DNA from: UBA2942 sp045127535
Lineage (GTDB): Bacteria; Bacillota; Clostridia; Lachnospirales; Lachnospiraceae
Length of the DNA: 64,000 nt
Direction of reading: 5' to 3'
NCBI GenBank assembly: GCA_045127535.1
Contig: JBGVQN010000045.1
Coordinates: 78,405-142,404 of the forward strand
Below, one piece after another: positions 41,059-47,994 of this stretch. The notes beneath the pieces are model-generated. The model saw only the letters and a list, made by a program, of their open reading frames with translations, did not search any database and was not told the DNA's origin. The first letter of the stretch is position 1. Every line of letters starts with the position of its first letter. Position numbers and translations under genes: made by a program.

Positions 41059-41910
41059 ATGAATGTTCTTTATTGTGGTGACAAAAACATTTCGGATGGG
41101 TTGATGATTTCTATCCTATCTTTGCTTAGGAATGTGAAGGTACCATTGCATATATATATTTTAACCATGAGGCTTGAAATCCCGAGTAAGACATATGAAC
41201 CCTTGTCTCATGAACTGACAGAATTTCTTGACACCATAGTAAAGCAGGAAAATAAATTAAATTCAGTCAGACAGATTGATGTAACTGACCTGTTTCAAAA
41301 GGAAATGCCTGCTGCCAATCTTGAAACAAGGTTTACTCCCTGTTGTATGCTCCGGCTGTATGCAGATCAGATAGACGGACTGCCGGATAAAATCCTTTAC
41401 CTGGACAATGATGTAATCTGCCGTCAGGATTGTACAGATTTTTATGATCAGGATATGGAATCCTATGAGATAGCAGGTGTACTGGATTACTATGGAAGGT
41501 GGTTTTTTCACAATGCTGTAGGTAAGCTGGATTATCTGAATTCCGGTGTTCTGCTGTTGAATATAAAACAGATCCGTGAAAGTGGGTTGTTTGGCAAATG
41601 CCGTCAGCGATGTGCAGAAAAGAAAATGTTTATGCCGGACCAATCTGCAATCAATAAACTTGCTCATAATAAAAAAATATTACCCAGAAAATATAATGAA
41701 CAGCGAAAACTGCAGTCTGACACTGTTTTTCAGCATTTTACCACCAGTTTTCGCTTTTGGCCCTGGTTTCATACGGTAGCGGTAAAACCGTGGAAGATAG
41801 ACGATCTGCACCATATATTGAAAATATATGAGTATGATGATTTATTATGGGAATACAGCAGGTTAAAGATTCAATATGAAACAGGTGTGATCCATAATGA
41901 AAATGCATGA
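41059..41910 (+). CDS. family 8 glycosyltransferase
   Basis: 283 residues; GAGGGGG before the ATG. GT8 fold features: NVLYCGDKNISDGLMISILS at the N-terminus, RLYADQIDGLPDKILYLDND (DND is the metal/nucleotide-sugar DxD motif, about residues 117-119), LDYLNSGVLLLNI (about 155-167) and PDQSAINKLAHNKKILP. Members are retaining glycosyltransferases using UDP-sugars for lipopolysaccharide, wall glycans or glycolipids. Followed at 21 bp by two acyltransferases and a MarR regulator, so it may build a glycolipid or modify an envelope lipid. Acceptor unknown. Confidence 0.85.
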   Translation: MNVLYCGDKNISDGLMISILSLLRNVKVPLHIYILTMRLEIPSKTYEPLSHELTEFLDTIVKQENKLNSVRQIDVTDLFQKEMPAANLETRFTPCCMLRLYADQIDGLPDKILYLDNDVICRQDCTDFYDQDMESYEIAGVLDYYGRWFFHNAVGKLDYLNSGVLLLNIKQIRESGLFGKCRQRCAEKKMFMPDQSAINKLAHNKKILPRKYNEQRKLQSDTVFQHFTTSFRFWPWFHTVAVKPWKIDDLHHILKIYEYDDLLWEYSRLKIQYETGVIHNENA

Positions 41911-41931
41911 AAGTGATGTGAAAATACGTTT

Positions 41932-42795
41932 ATGATTATAGGAGATAACAGAACTGCCGTAATTGAGAATATCAGCATTGCCGCACAAAAGGGTGATTTT
42001 TATTCCAAAGTAGAATTAAATGACCCCATACTGACCAAAGAGCAGGGTGAAAAAATCGTACAGGATTTTTTTGGCAAACGTCATTCTTTGGCTTTTCAGG
42101 CCAAATCATATGTGGCAAGAAAGATTGCAAATATTTGTACAGATTTTTTGAACCGGGATACAGAGATAATCGGATTTGAAAAGGCAGCTGGTGTTTCCAG
42201 TGGTGCTTTTATTACCAGCAACCATTTCAGTCCCATTGAAAACACAGGCATCCGTCATCTGATTAGAAAGCTGGGGAAAAAACGTCTGAATATCGTCAGT
42301 CAGGTGACCAATTTTGCAATGACCGGTTTTTTTGGATTCTTGATGAAGTATGCAGATACCATTCCCCTGCCGGAAAATCTGCGTTATGTACATGGAGAAT
42401 TTCTCAATGTACTGTCTGAATTGCTGGAGAAAAAGGAATACATTCTGATTTATCCGGAGCAGGAAATGTGGTTTCATTACCGCAAGCCAAGACCACCAAA
42501 GCGAGGTGCTTATTATTTTGCTGCCCGTCTGAATGCGCCGGTGATTTCCTGTTTTATTGAAATGCAGGATTTACCGGAAAAAGATACAGAAGAGTTTTGC
42601 AAGGTGAAATTTATTGTGCATGTGCTGGATGTGCTTTATCCTGATCCAGAGAAAACAGTCAGAGAAAACAGTGAGGCAATGTGTAAGCAGGATTATGAGC
42701 TGAAAAGGGCAGCTTATGAAAAAGCGTATGGAAAGCCTCTTGATTATACCTTTGCGCGTACTGATATTGCGGGCTGGATGGGAGAGCATTCATGA
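41932..42795 (+). CDS. PlsC-like acyltransferase
   Basis: 287 residues. Lysophospholipid-acyltransferase-like pattern: GAFITSNHFSPIENTGIRHL with N-H-x4-E (HX4D/E motif, about residue 97), a basic region KKRLNIVSQVTNF, PLPENLR, and YILIYPEQEMWFHYRKPRPP (the conserved [YF]PE block). The start ATG 41932 has no strong ribosome site, suggesting coupling to the preceding gene (21 bp). The stop overlaps the next start (ATGA). No clear membrane helix, so peripheral attachment is likely. It is paired with a second acyltransferase, implying two acyl additions to one acceptor, possibly the GT8 product. Confidence 0.78.
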   Translation: MIIGDNRTAVIENISIAAQKGDFYSKVELNDPILTKEQGEKIVQDFFGKRHSLAFQAKSYVARKIANICTDFLNRDTEIIGFEKAAGVSSGAFITSNHFSPIENTGIRHLIRKLGKKRLNIVSQVTNFAMTGFFGFLMKYADTIPLPENLRYVHGEFLNVLSELLEKKEYILIYPEQEMWFHYRKPRPPKRGAYYFAARLNAPVISCFIEMQDLPEKDTEEFCKVKFIVHVLDVLYPDPEKTVRENSEAMCKQDYELKRAAYEKAYGKPLDYTFARTDIAGWMGEHS

Positions 42796-43568
42796 GCAGG
42801 GAACAGAAGATACGGTACTACAGATCGTATACCGATGATTTTATAGAATCCAGAAATCAAGAGTATAAGCTGCCGGAAAACTACAAATGGATACGTACAG
42901 ATCTATTGTCCCGTGTTCTTTCAGCAGTTACGTATTGTCTGGCAGTTCTGATTTCATCGGTATATTGTGGTTTGTTTCTGCATGTGCGGTTTCGAAACAG
43001 AGGGGTATTCAAACAGGCCCGTAAAACTGGGGTTTTTGTTTATGGCAACCATACCCAGCCTGTTGGAGATGTATTCAATCCTGGACTTGCCTGTTTTCCA
43101 AAACGCATATATACTATGGTTAGTCCTGCCAATTTGGGAATTCCCGTCATAGGGAAAATACTGCCTTATTTGGGTGCATTACCTATTCCTGATACGTTTC
43201 AGGGGATGAAAGAATTGACTGCAGCAATTGACTGCAGGATAGAACAAAAGAAAAATATTGTGATTTATCCGGAGGCTCACGTGTGGGAATATTGTAAGGA
43301 TATCCGTCCATTTCCAGAAACTTCCTTCCGGTTTCCGGTGAAACACAATAAACCGGTATACTGTATGACAACTACCTATCAGAAACGCAGATTCGGTAAA
43401 AAGCCTGGGATCACCATTTACCTTGATGGTCCGTTTTATTGTGACCCTGCAGGATCTCCAAAGGAGCAGGCTGCCCGCCTTCGTGATACGGTATATGATT
43501 GTATGAAAAACAGAAGTCAAAACAGTAACTATGAGTATATTTGTTATAAACCAGCAGATAAGGAGTGA
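42792..43568 (+). CDS. PlsC-like acyltransferase, second of a pair
   Basis: 258 residues, starts within the previous stop (ATGA overlap), so translation is coupled. One membrane helix near residues 40-60 (VLSAVTYCLAVLISSVYCGL). FVYGNHTQPVGDVF carries the His of the acyltransferase motif, but the acidic residue is at position +6 (HX5D) rather than +5. NIVIYPEAHVWEYCKDIRPF is the YPE block. It is probably a 1-acyl-glycerol-3-phosphate-type transferase or a relative acting on a glycolipid. The altered spacing could mean a different acceptor or an eye-alignment error. Confidence 0.75.
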   Translation: MSREQKIRYYRSYTDDFIESRNQEYKLPENYKWIRTDLLSRVLSAVTYCLAVLISSVYCGLFLHVRFRNRGVFKQARKTGVFVYGNHTQPVGDVFNPGLACFPKRIYTMVSPANLGIPVIGKILPYLGALPIPDTFQGMKELTAAIDCRIEQKKNIVIYPEAHVWEYCKDIRPFPETSFRFPVKHNKPVYCMTTTYQKRRFGKKPGITIYLDGPFYCDPAGSPKEQAARLRDTVYDCMKNRSQNSNYEYICYKPADKE

Positions 43569-43615
43569 GGCAGGTAAGCGGATCTCTTATGGAACAGGCG
43601 AAGAGAGGTATTTTT

Positions 43616-44041
43616 ATGGAAAATCAGAAATATTGTAGTGTATTGATCAAACAAATCTATGATGAAATGGAAAAAAGAGCCAACAACAGGCTTCGTGTCC
43701 ATGATTTGACAATGGCACAGCTTGGTGCGTTGCTGGCAATTGATAAAAAGCCTGAAAAACAGATGTCACTAAAGGAGCTGGAAAGAGAACTGCATGTTGC
43801 CCAGTCAACAGCAGTGGGTATCATATACCGCCTGGAAAAAAAGCGGTTTGTAGAGGGATTTGGTGATCCTTCTGACCGACGAATCAAGATGGTCCGCATT
43901 ACATCTGCAGGTTCCAAATGTTGTGGATTGGCAGAAAGCTACGTAGCAAAAGAAGAAGCCTTGCTTTTGTCTTGTCTTACAGAGCTTGAGCAAAATTCTT
44001 TTATGTGTATGCTTCAAAAAGTGCAAAGCACATTTGCTTAA
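43616..44041 (+). CDS. MarR family transcriptional regulator
   Basis: 141 residues from ATG 43616 (GAGAGG seven bases upstream); in-frame GTG 43565 and ATG 43589 lack good sites. Winged-helix features: MAQLGALLAIDKKPEKQMSL, LKELERELHVAQSTAVGIIY (recognition helix), RLEKKRFVEGFGDPSDRRIK with the DxRxxx wing motif, then a C-terminal dimer helix. As the last gene of the GT8-acyltransferase operon it probably controls that operon; two perfect palindromes lie in the operon leader. Ligand unknown, though many MarR proteins sense phenolics or lipids. Confidence 0.85.
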   Translation: MENQKYCSVLIKQIYDEMEKRANNRLRVHDLTMAQLGALLAIDKKPEKQMSLKELERELHVAQSTAVGIIYRLEKKRFVEGFGDPSDRRIKMVRITSAGSKCCGLAESYVAKEEALLLSCLTELEQNSFMCMLQKVQSTFA

Positions 44042-44132
44042 ATATATGGGCGCCAGTGCAGATGGGCTTCCTGCAGCTGTCCGTTCCTCCTGTTGTTCAA
44101 TTTCGCTTTTGGGATAGGAAAAATGGGATATC

Positions 44133-44200
44133 ATGTATCTTTGATGATACATCTTGTATTTTTATCATTTGGTGTTATACTAAATTGGTACTACCAATTT
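44133..44200 (+). promoter_or_regulatory. lrgAB promoter with two palindromic operators
   Basis: TTGTAT (44154-44159), 16-bp spacer, TATACT (44176-44181). Downstream, AAATTGGTA-C-TACCAATTT (44182-44200) is a perfect 19-bp palindrome covering the expected start of transcription. The TTGGT..ACCAA shape fits FadR-subfamily GntR operators, and such a regulator is the third gene of the unit. A second inverted repeat ATGTATC/GATACAT (44133-44152) lies just before the -35. Confidence 0.7.
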
Positions 44201-44216
44201 AAGGAGGCAGCTCATT

Positions 44217-44585
44217 TTGAAATACTTGAAACAATTTGGAATTATTATCGCCCTATCATTTTTAGGAGAAGTACTGCATGCAGTGATTCCTCTGCCCATT
44301 CCTGCCAGCATTTATGGAATTGTGATTTTATTTACCTGTCTGATAACAGGAGTGATCAAAGTAGAGTCCATTAAGGAAACCAGCCAGTTTCTCATTGAGA
44401 TCATGCCAGTGACGTTTGTGCCTGCAGCAGTGGGGCTCATTGATTCCTGGGAGATCTTGAAAGGAAATTTACTGGTATATATAGTGATTATAATATTGAC
44501 TACCCTTGTGGTAATGATCGTGTCAGGAAGGGTAACGCAATGGATCATCAGAAGATCTGGAAAAGGAGAGGATACAAATGCGTGA
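44217..44585 (+). CDS. lrgA: LrgA/CidA family holin-like membrane protein
   Basis: 122 residues from a TTG start nine bases after AAGGAGG. Four hydrophobic segments with the family motifs GEVLHAVIPLPIPASIYGIV, CLITGVIKVESIKET and EIMPVTFVPAAVGLID. CidA/LrgA proteins act with LrgB/CidB; in gram-positive bacteria they influence murein hydrolase export and overflow metabolism, and recent work links LrgAB to pyruvate uptake. The 3' end overlaps lrgB by 8 bp. Controlled probably by the downstream GntR-type gene. Confidence 0.9.
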   Translation: MKYLKQFGIIIALSFLGEVLHAVIPLPIPASIYGIVILFTCLITGVIKVESIKETSQFLIEIMPVTFVPAAVGLIDSWEILKGNLLVYIVIIILTTLVVMIVSGRVTQWIIRRSGKGEDTNA

Positions 44586-45270
44586 GTTTTTTGACAGTTC
44601 AGTATATTTTGGGGTTTTCATCAGCCTTGTTACGTATGGAATCGGCACATGGTTAAGGAAAAAATGTAAGCTGGGACTGTTAAATCCCCTGCTGATTGCC
44701 ATTGTGTTTACCATTCTTTTTCTTCTGGTCTTCCGGATCGATTACAGTACCTATCATCAGGGAGCAAAGTACATCAGTTACCTGCTGACTCCTGCTACCA
44801 TCTGTCTGGCAGTTCCTTTGTATGAACAGTTTGCCCTTTTGAAGAAAAATTATAAGGCTGTGCTTGCCGGTATCTGCTCAGGGGTGTTTGCCAGTCTGTG
44901 CGGTGTATTGGTGCTTGCTTTGGGATTTCATCTGGATCATGCAAGTTATGTGACCTTTTTGCCAAAATCCATTACAACTGCCATCGGCATGGTCGTGTCT
45001 GAGGAGCTAGGAGGTTATGTTTCCATCACAGCTGCAGCGATTATTGTGACGGGAGTGATTGGCAATATTCTGGCAGAGGCGGTCTGCAGACTGTGCAGGA
45101 TAGAGGAACCCATTGCCAGGGGAGTTGCCATCGGAACTTCTTCCCATGCCATGGGCACATCCAAAGCCATGGAAATGGGAGAAGTAGAAGGAGCCATGAG
45201 CAGCCTTTCTATTGTGGTGGCAGGAATTCTTACAGTGGCAGGAGCCTGTATTTTTGGGAATTTTATGTAG
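44578..45270 (+). CDS. lrgB: LrgB/CidB family membrane protein
   Basis: 230 residues, overlapping lrgA. About six to seven hydrophobic segments with family motifs LLTPATICLAVPLYEQ, LPKSITTAIGMVVSEELGG and GVAIGTSSHAMGTSKAMEMG. Forms a functional pair with LrgA in the cytoplasmic membrane. The 11-bp gap to the gntR gene and the shared strand suggest a three-gene transcript. Confidence 0.92.
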   Translation: MREFFDSSVYFGVFISLVTYGIGTWLRKKCKLGLLNPLLIAIVFTILFLLVFRIDYSTYHQGAKYISYLLTPATICLAVPLYEQFALLKKNYKAVLAGICSGVFASLCGVLVLALGFHLDHASYVTFLPKSITTAIGMVVSEELGGYVSITAAAIIVTGVIGNILAEAVCRLCRIEEPIARGVAIGTSSHAMGTSKAMEMGEVEGAMSSLSIVVAGILTVAGACIFGNFM

Positions 45271-45281
45271 GCGGGGACTGT

Positions 45282-45974
45282 ATGAGAGAAAACAGAGAAT
45301 ACCAGAAGGCAATTGACTATTTGTGCGGACTCATTGAGGAAAATAAGCTTTCTATAGGAGACAAGCTTCCAACAGAAAGAAAGATCGCAGAAACACTGTC
45401 CATAGGACGCAATTCCACCAGAGAAGCGCTGAAAATGCTGGAAAAGCTGGGAATGGTGGAAAGCAGACAGGGCTCAGGCAATTACCTGGCAGCAAACATG
45501 TCCGGTACGATCTCAAAATGCATTGAAATGATGATTCTGTTAAATCAGACAAGTCAGGAAGAAGTCATTGCCTTTCGAAGAGAGTTAGATCTGATGATTT
45601 GTAAGGAAATCATTTCCAAGGATACAGTGTCAGGCTGGAAGCAGGTGTTTCAGGGGATGTTGTCTATAGAATGGGACAGCCTGTCTCATGACCAACAGGT
45701 AGAAATTGACAGAAAAATACATTTTACACTGATCCAGGCCAGCGAAAACAGTTTGTGGATCTGTATTGCAGAGGCGATTGCATCCGTATATCGGAACTGG
45801 ATAGACAGCGTGATCCTGCAGGCAGATAAAGATGTGCTGAAAAAGATGCAGAATACCCATTATGAGATAGTAAGTGCGCTGTTGGAGAGAAATCAGGAGC
45901 AGTGTGAAAAAGCAATTCATACCCACTATGATCTGATTGACAAAGAATGGGGAAAAGGACTATTGAAGGCGTAA
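45282..45974 (+). CDS. GntR family transcriptional regulator, FadR/FCD subfamily
   Basis: 230 residues, ATG 45282 (GGCGGGG upstream is a weak ribosome site; translation may be coupled to lrgB). N-terminal winged helix: GDKLPTERKIAETLSIGRNS, REALKMLEKLGMVESRQGSG. The C-terminal FCD-type helical domain includes FRRELDLMICKEI, IDRKIHFTLIQASENSL and HYEIVSALLERNQEQCEKAI with metal/ligand-type His residues. FCD regulators bind carboxylic acids such as pyruvate, lactate or gluconate. The perfect FadR-type palindrome at 44182-44200 is its likely site, giving local feedback on lrgAB. Confidence 0.9.
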   Translation: MRENREYQKAIDYLCGLIEENKLSIGDKLPTERKIAETLSIGRNSTREALKMLEKLGMVESRQGSGNYLAANMSGTISKCIEMMILLNQTSQEEVIAFRRELDLMICKEIISKDTVSGWKQVFQGMLSIEWDSLSHDQQVEIDRKIHFTLIQASENSLWICIAEAIASVYRNWIDSVILQADKDVLKKMQNTHYEIVSALLERNQEQCEKAIHTHYDLIDKEWGKGLLKA

Positions 45975-46029
45975 ATCGAATATGATAAAATCCATGTATC
46001 AACAGCTTTTTGAGAAGGAGGTCATATGA

Positions 46030-46572
46030 ATGAACGAAGTCATCAGAGCAATGAAGGAAAGAAGAAGCATCCGCAAATATAAGCCGGACATGGTACCCAA
46101 GGAAACCATAGACCAGATTGTGGAAGCCGGGCTTTATGCTGCAAGCGGCAGAGGCAAGCAGTCTGTCATTACAGTTGTTGTGACAAATAAAGAGCTTAGA
46201 GACAGGCTTGCTGCATGCAATGCAAAGATCGCAGGAATGCCGGAAGGGACGGATCCGTTTTATGGAGCACCGGTTGTACTTATTGTACTGGGAGATAAGA
46301 ACTGGCCTACCAGTATTTATGATGGCAGTCTTGTAATGGGCAATATGATGCTGGCAGCCCATACACTGGGACTTGGCAGCTGCTGGATTCACAGAGCCAA
46401 GGAGGAGTTTGAAACAGAAGAATATGAGAAGCTCCTTGCAGATCTGGGTGTACAGGGTGAGTATCAAGGCATTGGACATTGTATTGTAGGTTATATAGAT
46501 GGAGAAGTACCTGCGCCGGCTGAGAGAAAAGCTGATCGTGTATGTTATGTAGATGAATGTCCCAATTCATAA
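46030..46572 (+). CDS. nitroreductase family protein
   Basis: 180 residues, AAGGAGG before the ATG. FMN-dependent nitroreductase fold: MKERRSIRKYKPDMVPKETI (flavin-phosphate Arg cluster, residues 8-27), GLYAASGRGKQSV, and the C-terminal GLGSCWIHRAKEEF and YQGIGHCIVGY segments. Uses NAD(P)H to reduce nitro compounds, quinones or flavins; the physiological substrate is generally unknown. It is 10 bp before the methyltransferase gene and likely co-transcribed. Confidence 0.9.
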   Translation: MNEVIRAMKERRSIRKYKPDMVPKETIDQIVEAGLYAASGRGKQSVITVVVTNKELRDRLAACNAKIAGMPEGTDPFYGAPVVLIVLGDKNWPTSIYDGSLVMGNMMLAAHTLGLGSCWIHRAKEEFETEEYEKLLADLGVQGEYQGIGHCIVGYIDGEVPAPAERKADRVCYVDECPNS

Positions 46573-46582
46573 AGGAGATACC

Positions 46583-47434
46583 ATGCCAAACATCATTGAA
46601 ATCACAGATTTTTCTGCCCCGGAACTGGACGTGTATGCCCGCCTGACAGAAAATCAGCTGATCAACCGCCATGAGCCGGAAAAGGGTCTTTTTATTGCAG
46701 AAAGCCCCAAGGTCATTGAGCGTGCACTGGATGCAGGATACATTCCGGTATCTCTTCTATTAGAGAGAAAACACATTACCGGACAGGCCGGGTGGGTCAT
46801 TGAACGTTGTGGAGACATTCCGGTCTACACCGCAGATTTTGATGTACTGACAAAGCTGACCGGTTTTCAGCTGACCCGGGGAGTACTGTGTGCTATGCGC
46901 CGTCCGCCTCTGCCTGGAGTAGAGGAAGTGTGTGCAGATGCCTGCTGTATTGCCATATTAGAAAATGTCATGAATCCTACCAATGTGGGCGCTATTTTCC
47001 GCTCTGCTGCGGCCTTGAACATAGATGCAGTGCTGCTGACACCTGCCTGCAGTGATCCATTGTACAGACGTGCGGTCAGAGTCAGCATGGGTACTGTTTT
47101 TCAGATTCCATGGACTTACCTTGGAGGAGCATTTTCCAAAGACCCGGAGGATTCCCAGTGGCCGGAACCAGGTATGGGCATCTTACGGAAACTGGGCTTT
47201 AAAACGGCTGCTATGGCATTGACGGATCAGTCTGTGTGTATAGATCATCCTGCTCTTATGAAAGAGGAAAAACTGGCTATTGTGCTGGGTACAGAAGGAG
47301 AAGGACTGGCAGACAGTACCATTGCAAGCTGCGATTACACGGTACGTATTCCAATGTCCCATGGGGTAGATTCTCTGAATGTGGCTGCAGCCAGTGCAGT
47401 GGCATTTTGGCAGCTTGGAAAAAACAGAACCTGA
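46583..47434 (+). CDS. TrmH/SpoU family RNA 2'-O-methyltransferase
   Basis: 283 residues from ATG 46583 after AAAGGAG; the frame is open back to 46553 inside the nitroreductase gene. The N-terminal substrate-binding region has LIRHEP-like NRHEPEKGLFIAESPKVIER. The SPOUT knot motifs are ENVMNPTNVGAIFRSAAALN (motif 1), IVLGTEGEGL (motif 2) and VRIPMSHGVDSLNVAAASAV (motif 3). It transfers methyl from S-adenosylmethionine to ribose in rRNA or tRNA; the target nucleotide is unknown. Repeat copy 5 begins about 100 bp after its stop. Confidence 0.9.
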   Translation: MPNIIEITDFSAPELDVYARLTENQLINRHEPEKGLFIAESPKVIERALDAGYIPVSLLLERKHITGQAGWVIERCGDIPVYTADFDVLTKLTGFQLTRGVLCAMRRPPLPGVEEVCADACCIAILENVMNPTNVGAIFRSAAALNIDAVLLTPACSDPLYRRAVRVSMGTVFQIPWTYLGGAFSKDPEDSQWPEPGMGILRKLGFKTAAMALTDQSVCIDHPALMKEEKLAIVLGTEGEGLADSTIASCDYTVRIPMSHGVDSLNVAAASAVAFWQLGKNRT

Positions 47435-47538
47435 TTTGAGCATGTTGCAAAGAAAAAGTGGAATTTGTATCCAGAAGTGCAGCATAGAAGGATCCGTGCT
47501 TATGAAGCGGGGTGCGGCACAATGCCTTGGCAGAAAGA

Positions 47539-47762
47539 AATCAGGGCGGTGTCCCGGCGGAGGCTGATTGTTTTTAAACAGGGCTCTTGAAAACGCCGGT
47601 TCTTAGGTTTCGAATTACAGCACAACAGGTGCAGCAGAAAGTTTGCTTTCTGCTGCACCTGTTGTGCTGTAATTCAAAATCTTAGAATCCGCTGCGTTTT
47701 CACCGAAGCGAGAGTGGGCCCTGTGTAAAACAATCAGCCTCAGCCGGGACACCGCCCTAATT
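47539..47762 (+). repeat. structured-RNA-like interspersed repeat, copy 5 (right arm truncated)
   Basis: Paired arms 47539-47577 and 47725-47762 (38 bp, two mismatches). Core GGGCTCTTGAAAACGC, CGGTTCTTAG, CTTAGAATCCGCTGCG, CACCGAAGCGAGAG, closing helix ACAGGGC/GCCCTGT. The inner stem is homologous to copy 4 with paired substitutions. To the left, homology to the copy 4 arm continues (GCGGCACAATG and TTGGCAG at about 47514-47533), but the matching right-hand part is absent and replaced by a transporter gene remnant. So the outer right arm seems to have been lost. Confidence 0.83.
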
Positions 47763-47828
47763 TCCGGTCAGACCTGCAAAGGCCCATGCGGATAAAGTAA
47801 TGCCATGAATTGCACTGATGTTGCTCAT
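47757..47828 (-). pseudogene. remnant of an MFS transporter gene (OFA-like fragment)
   Basis: On the - strand ATG 47828 opens 23 codons: MSNISAIHGITLSAWAFAGL then TGN and TAG. The HG..LSAW..AGL.G pattern recalls a conserved helix of oxalate/formate-antiporter-type MFS proteins. The TAG is supplied by the arm of repeat copy 5. AAAGGA lies before the ATG, but a 23-residue product is unlikely to function. Best read as a leftover of a deleted transporter gene. The rest of 47829-47994 holds only a possible TTGACT/TATACT promoter (19-bp spacer) for the next gene. Confidence 0.4.
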
Positions 47829-47994
47829 GATTCTTGCGTCCTTTCTGATTTTGCTTTATGTATGTTCTTATCCGGTTGCCCGGATAAGAGACAGCATATG
47901 CCGGAAAGCATTGAGAAATCCGGAAAATATTGACTTTCTTCCTGATTTCCATGGTATACTGTATTTATCAAATCAGTGAAATGGAGGAATCAGC

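Noticed and set aside
1737..47762. CRISPR array or tandem-repeat origin for the five repeats
   Set aside because: The copies are 3-27 kb apart with no regular spacing and no spacers or cas genes.
47740..47952. 70-codon - strand open frame between repeat copy 5 and the DUF362 gene
   Set aside because: It lies in a different frame from the MFS-like fragment and has no recognisable content.
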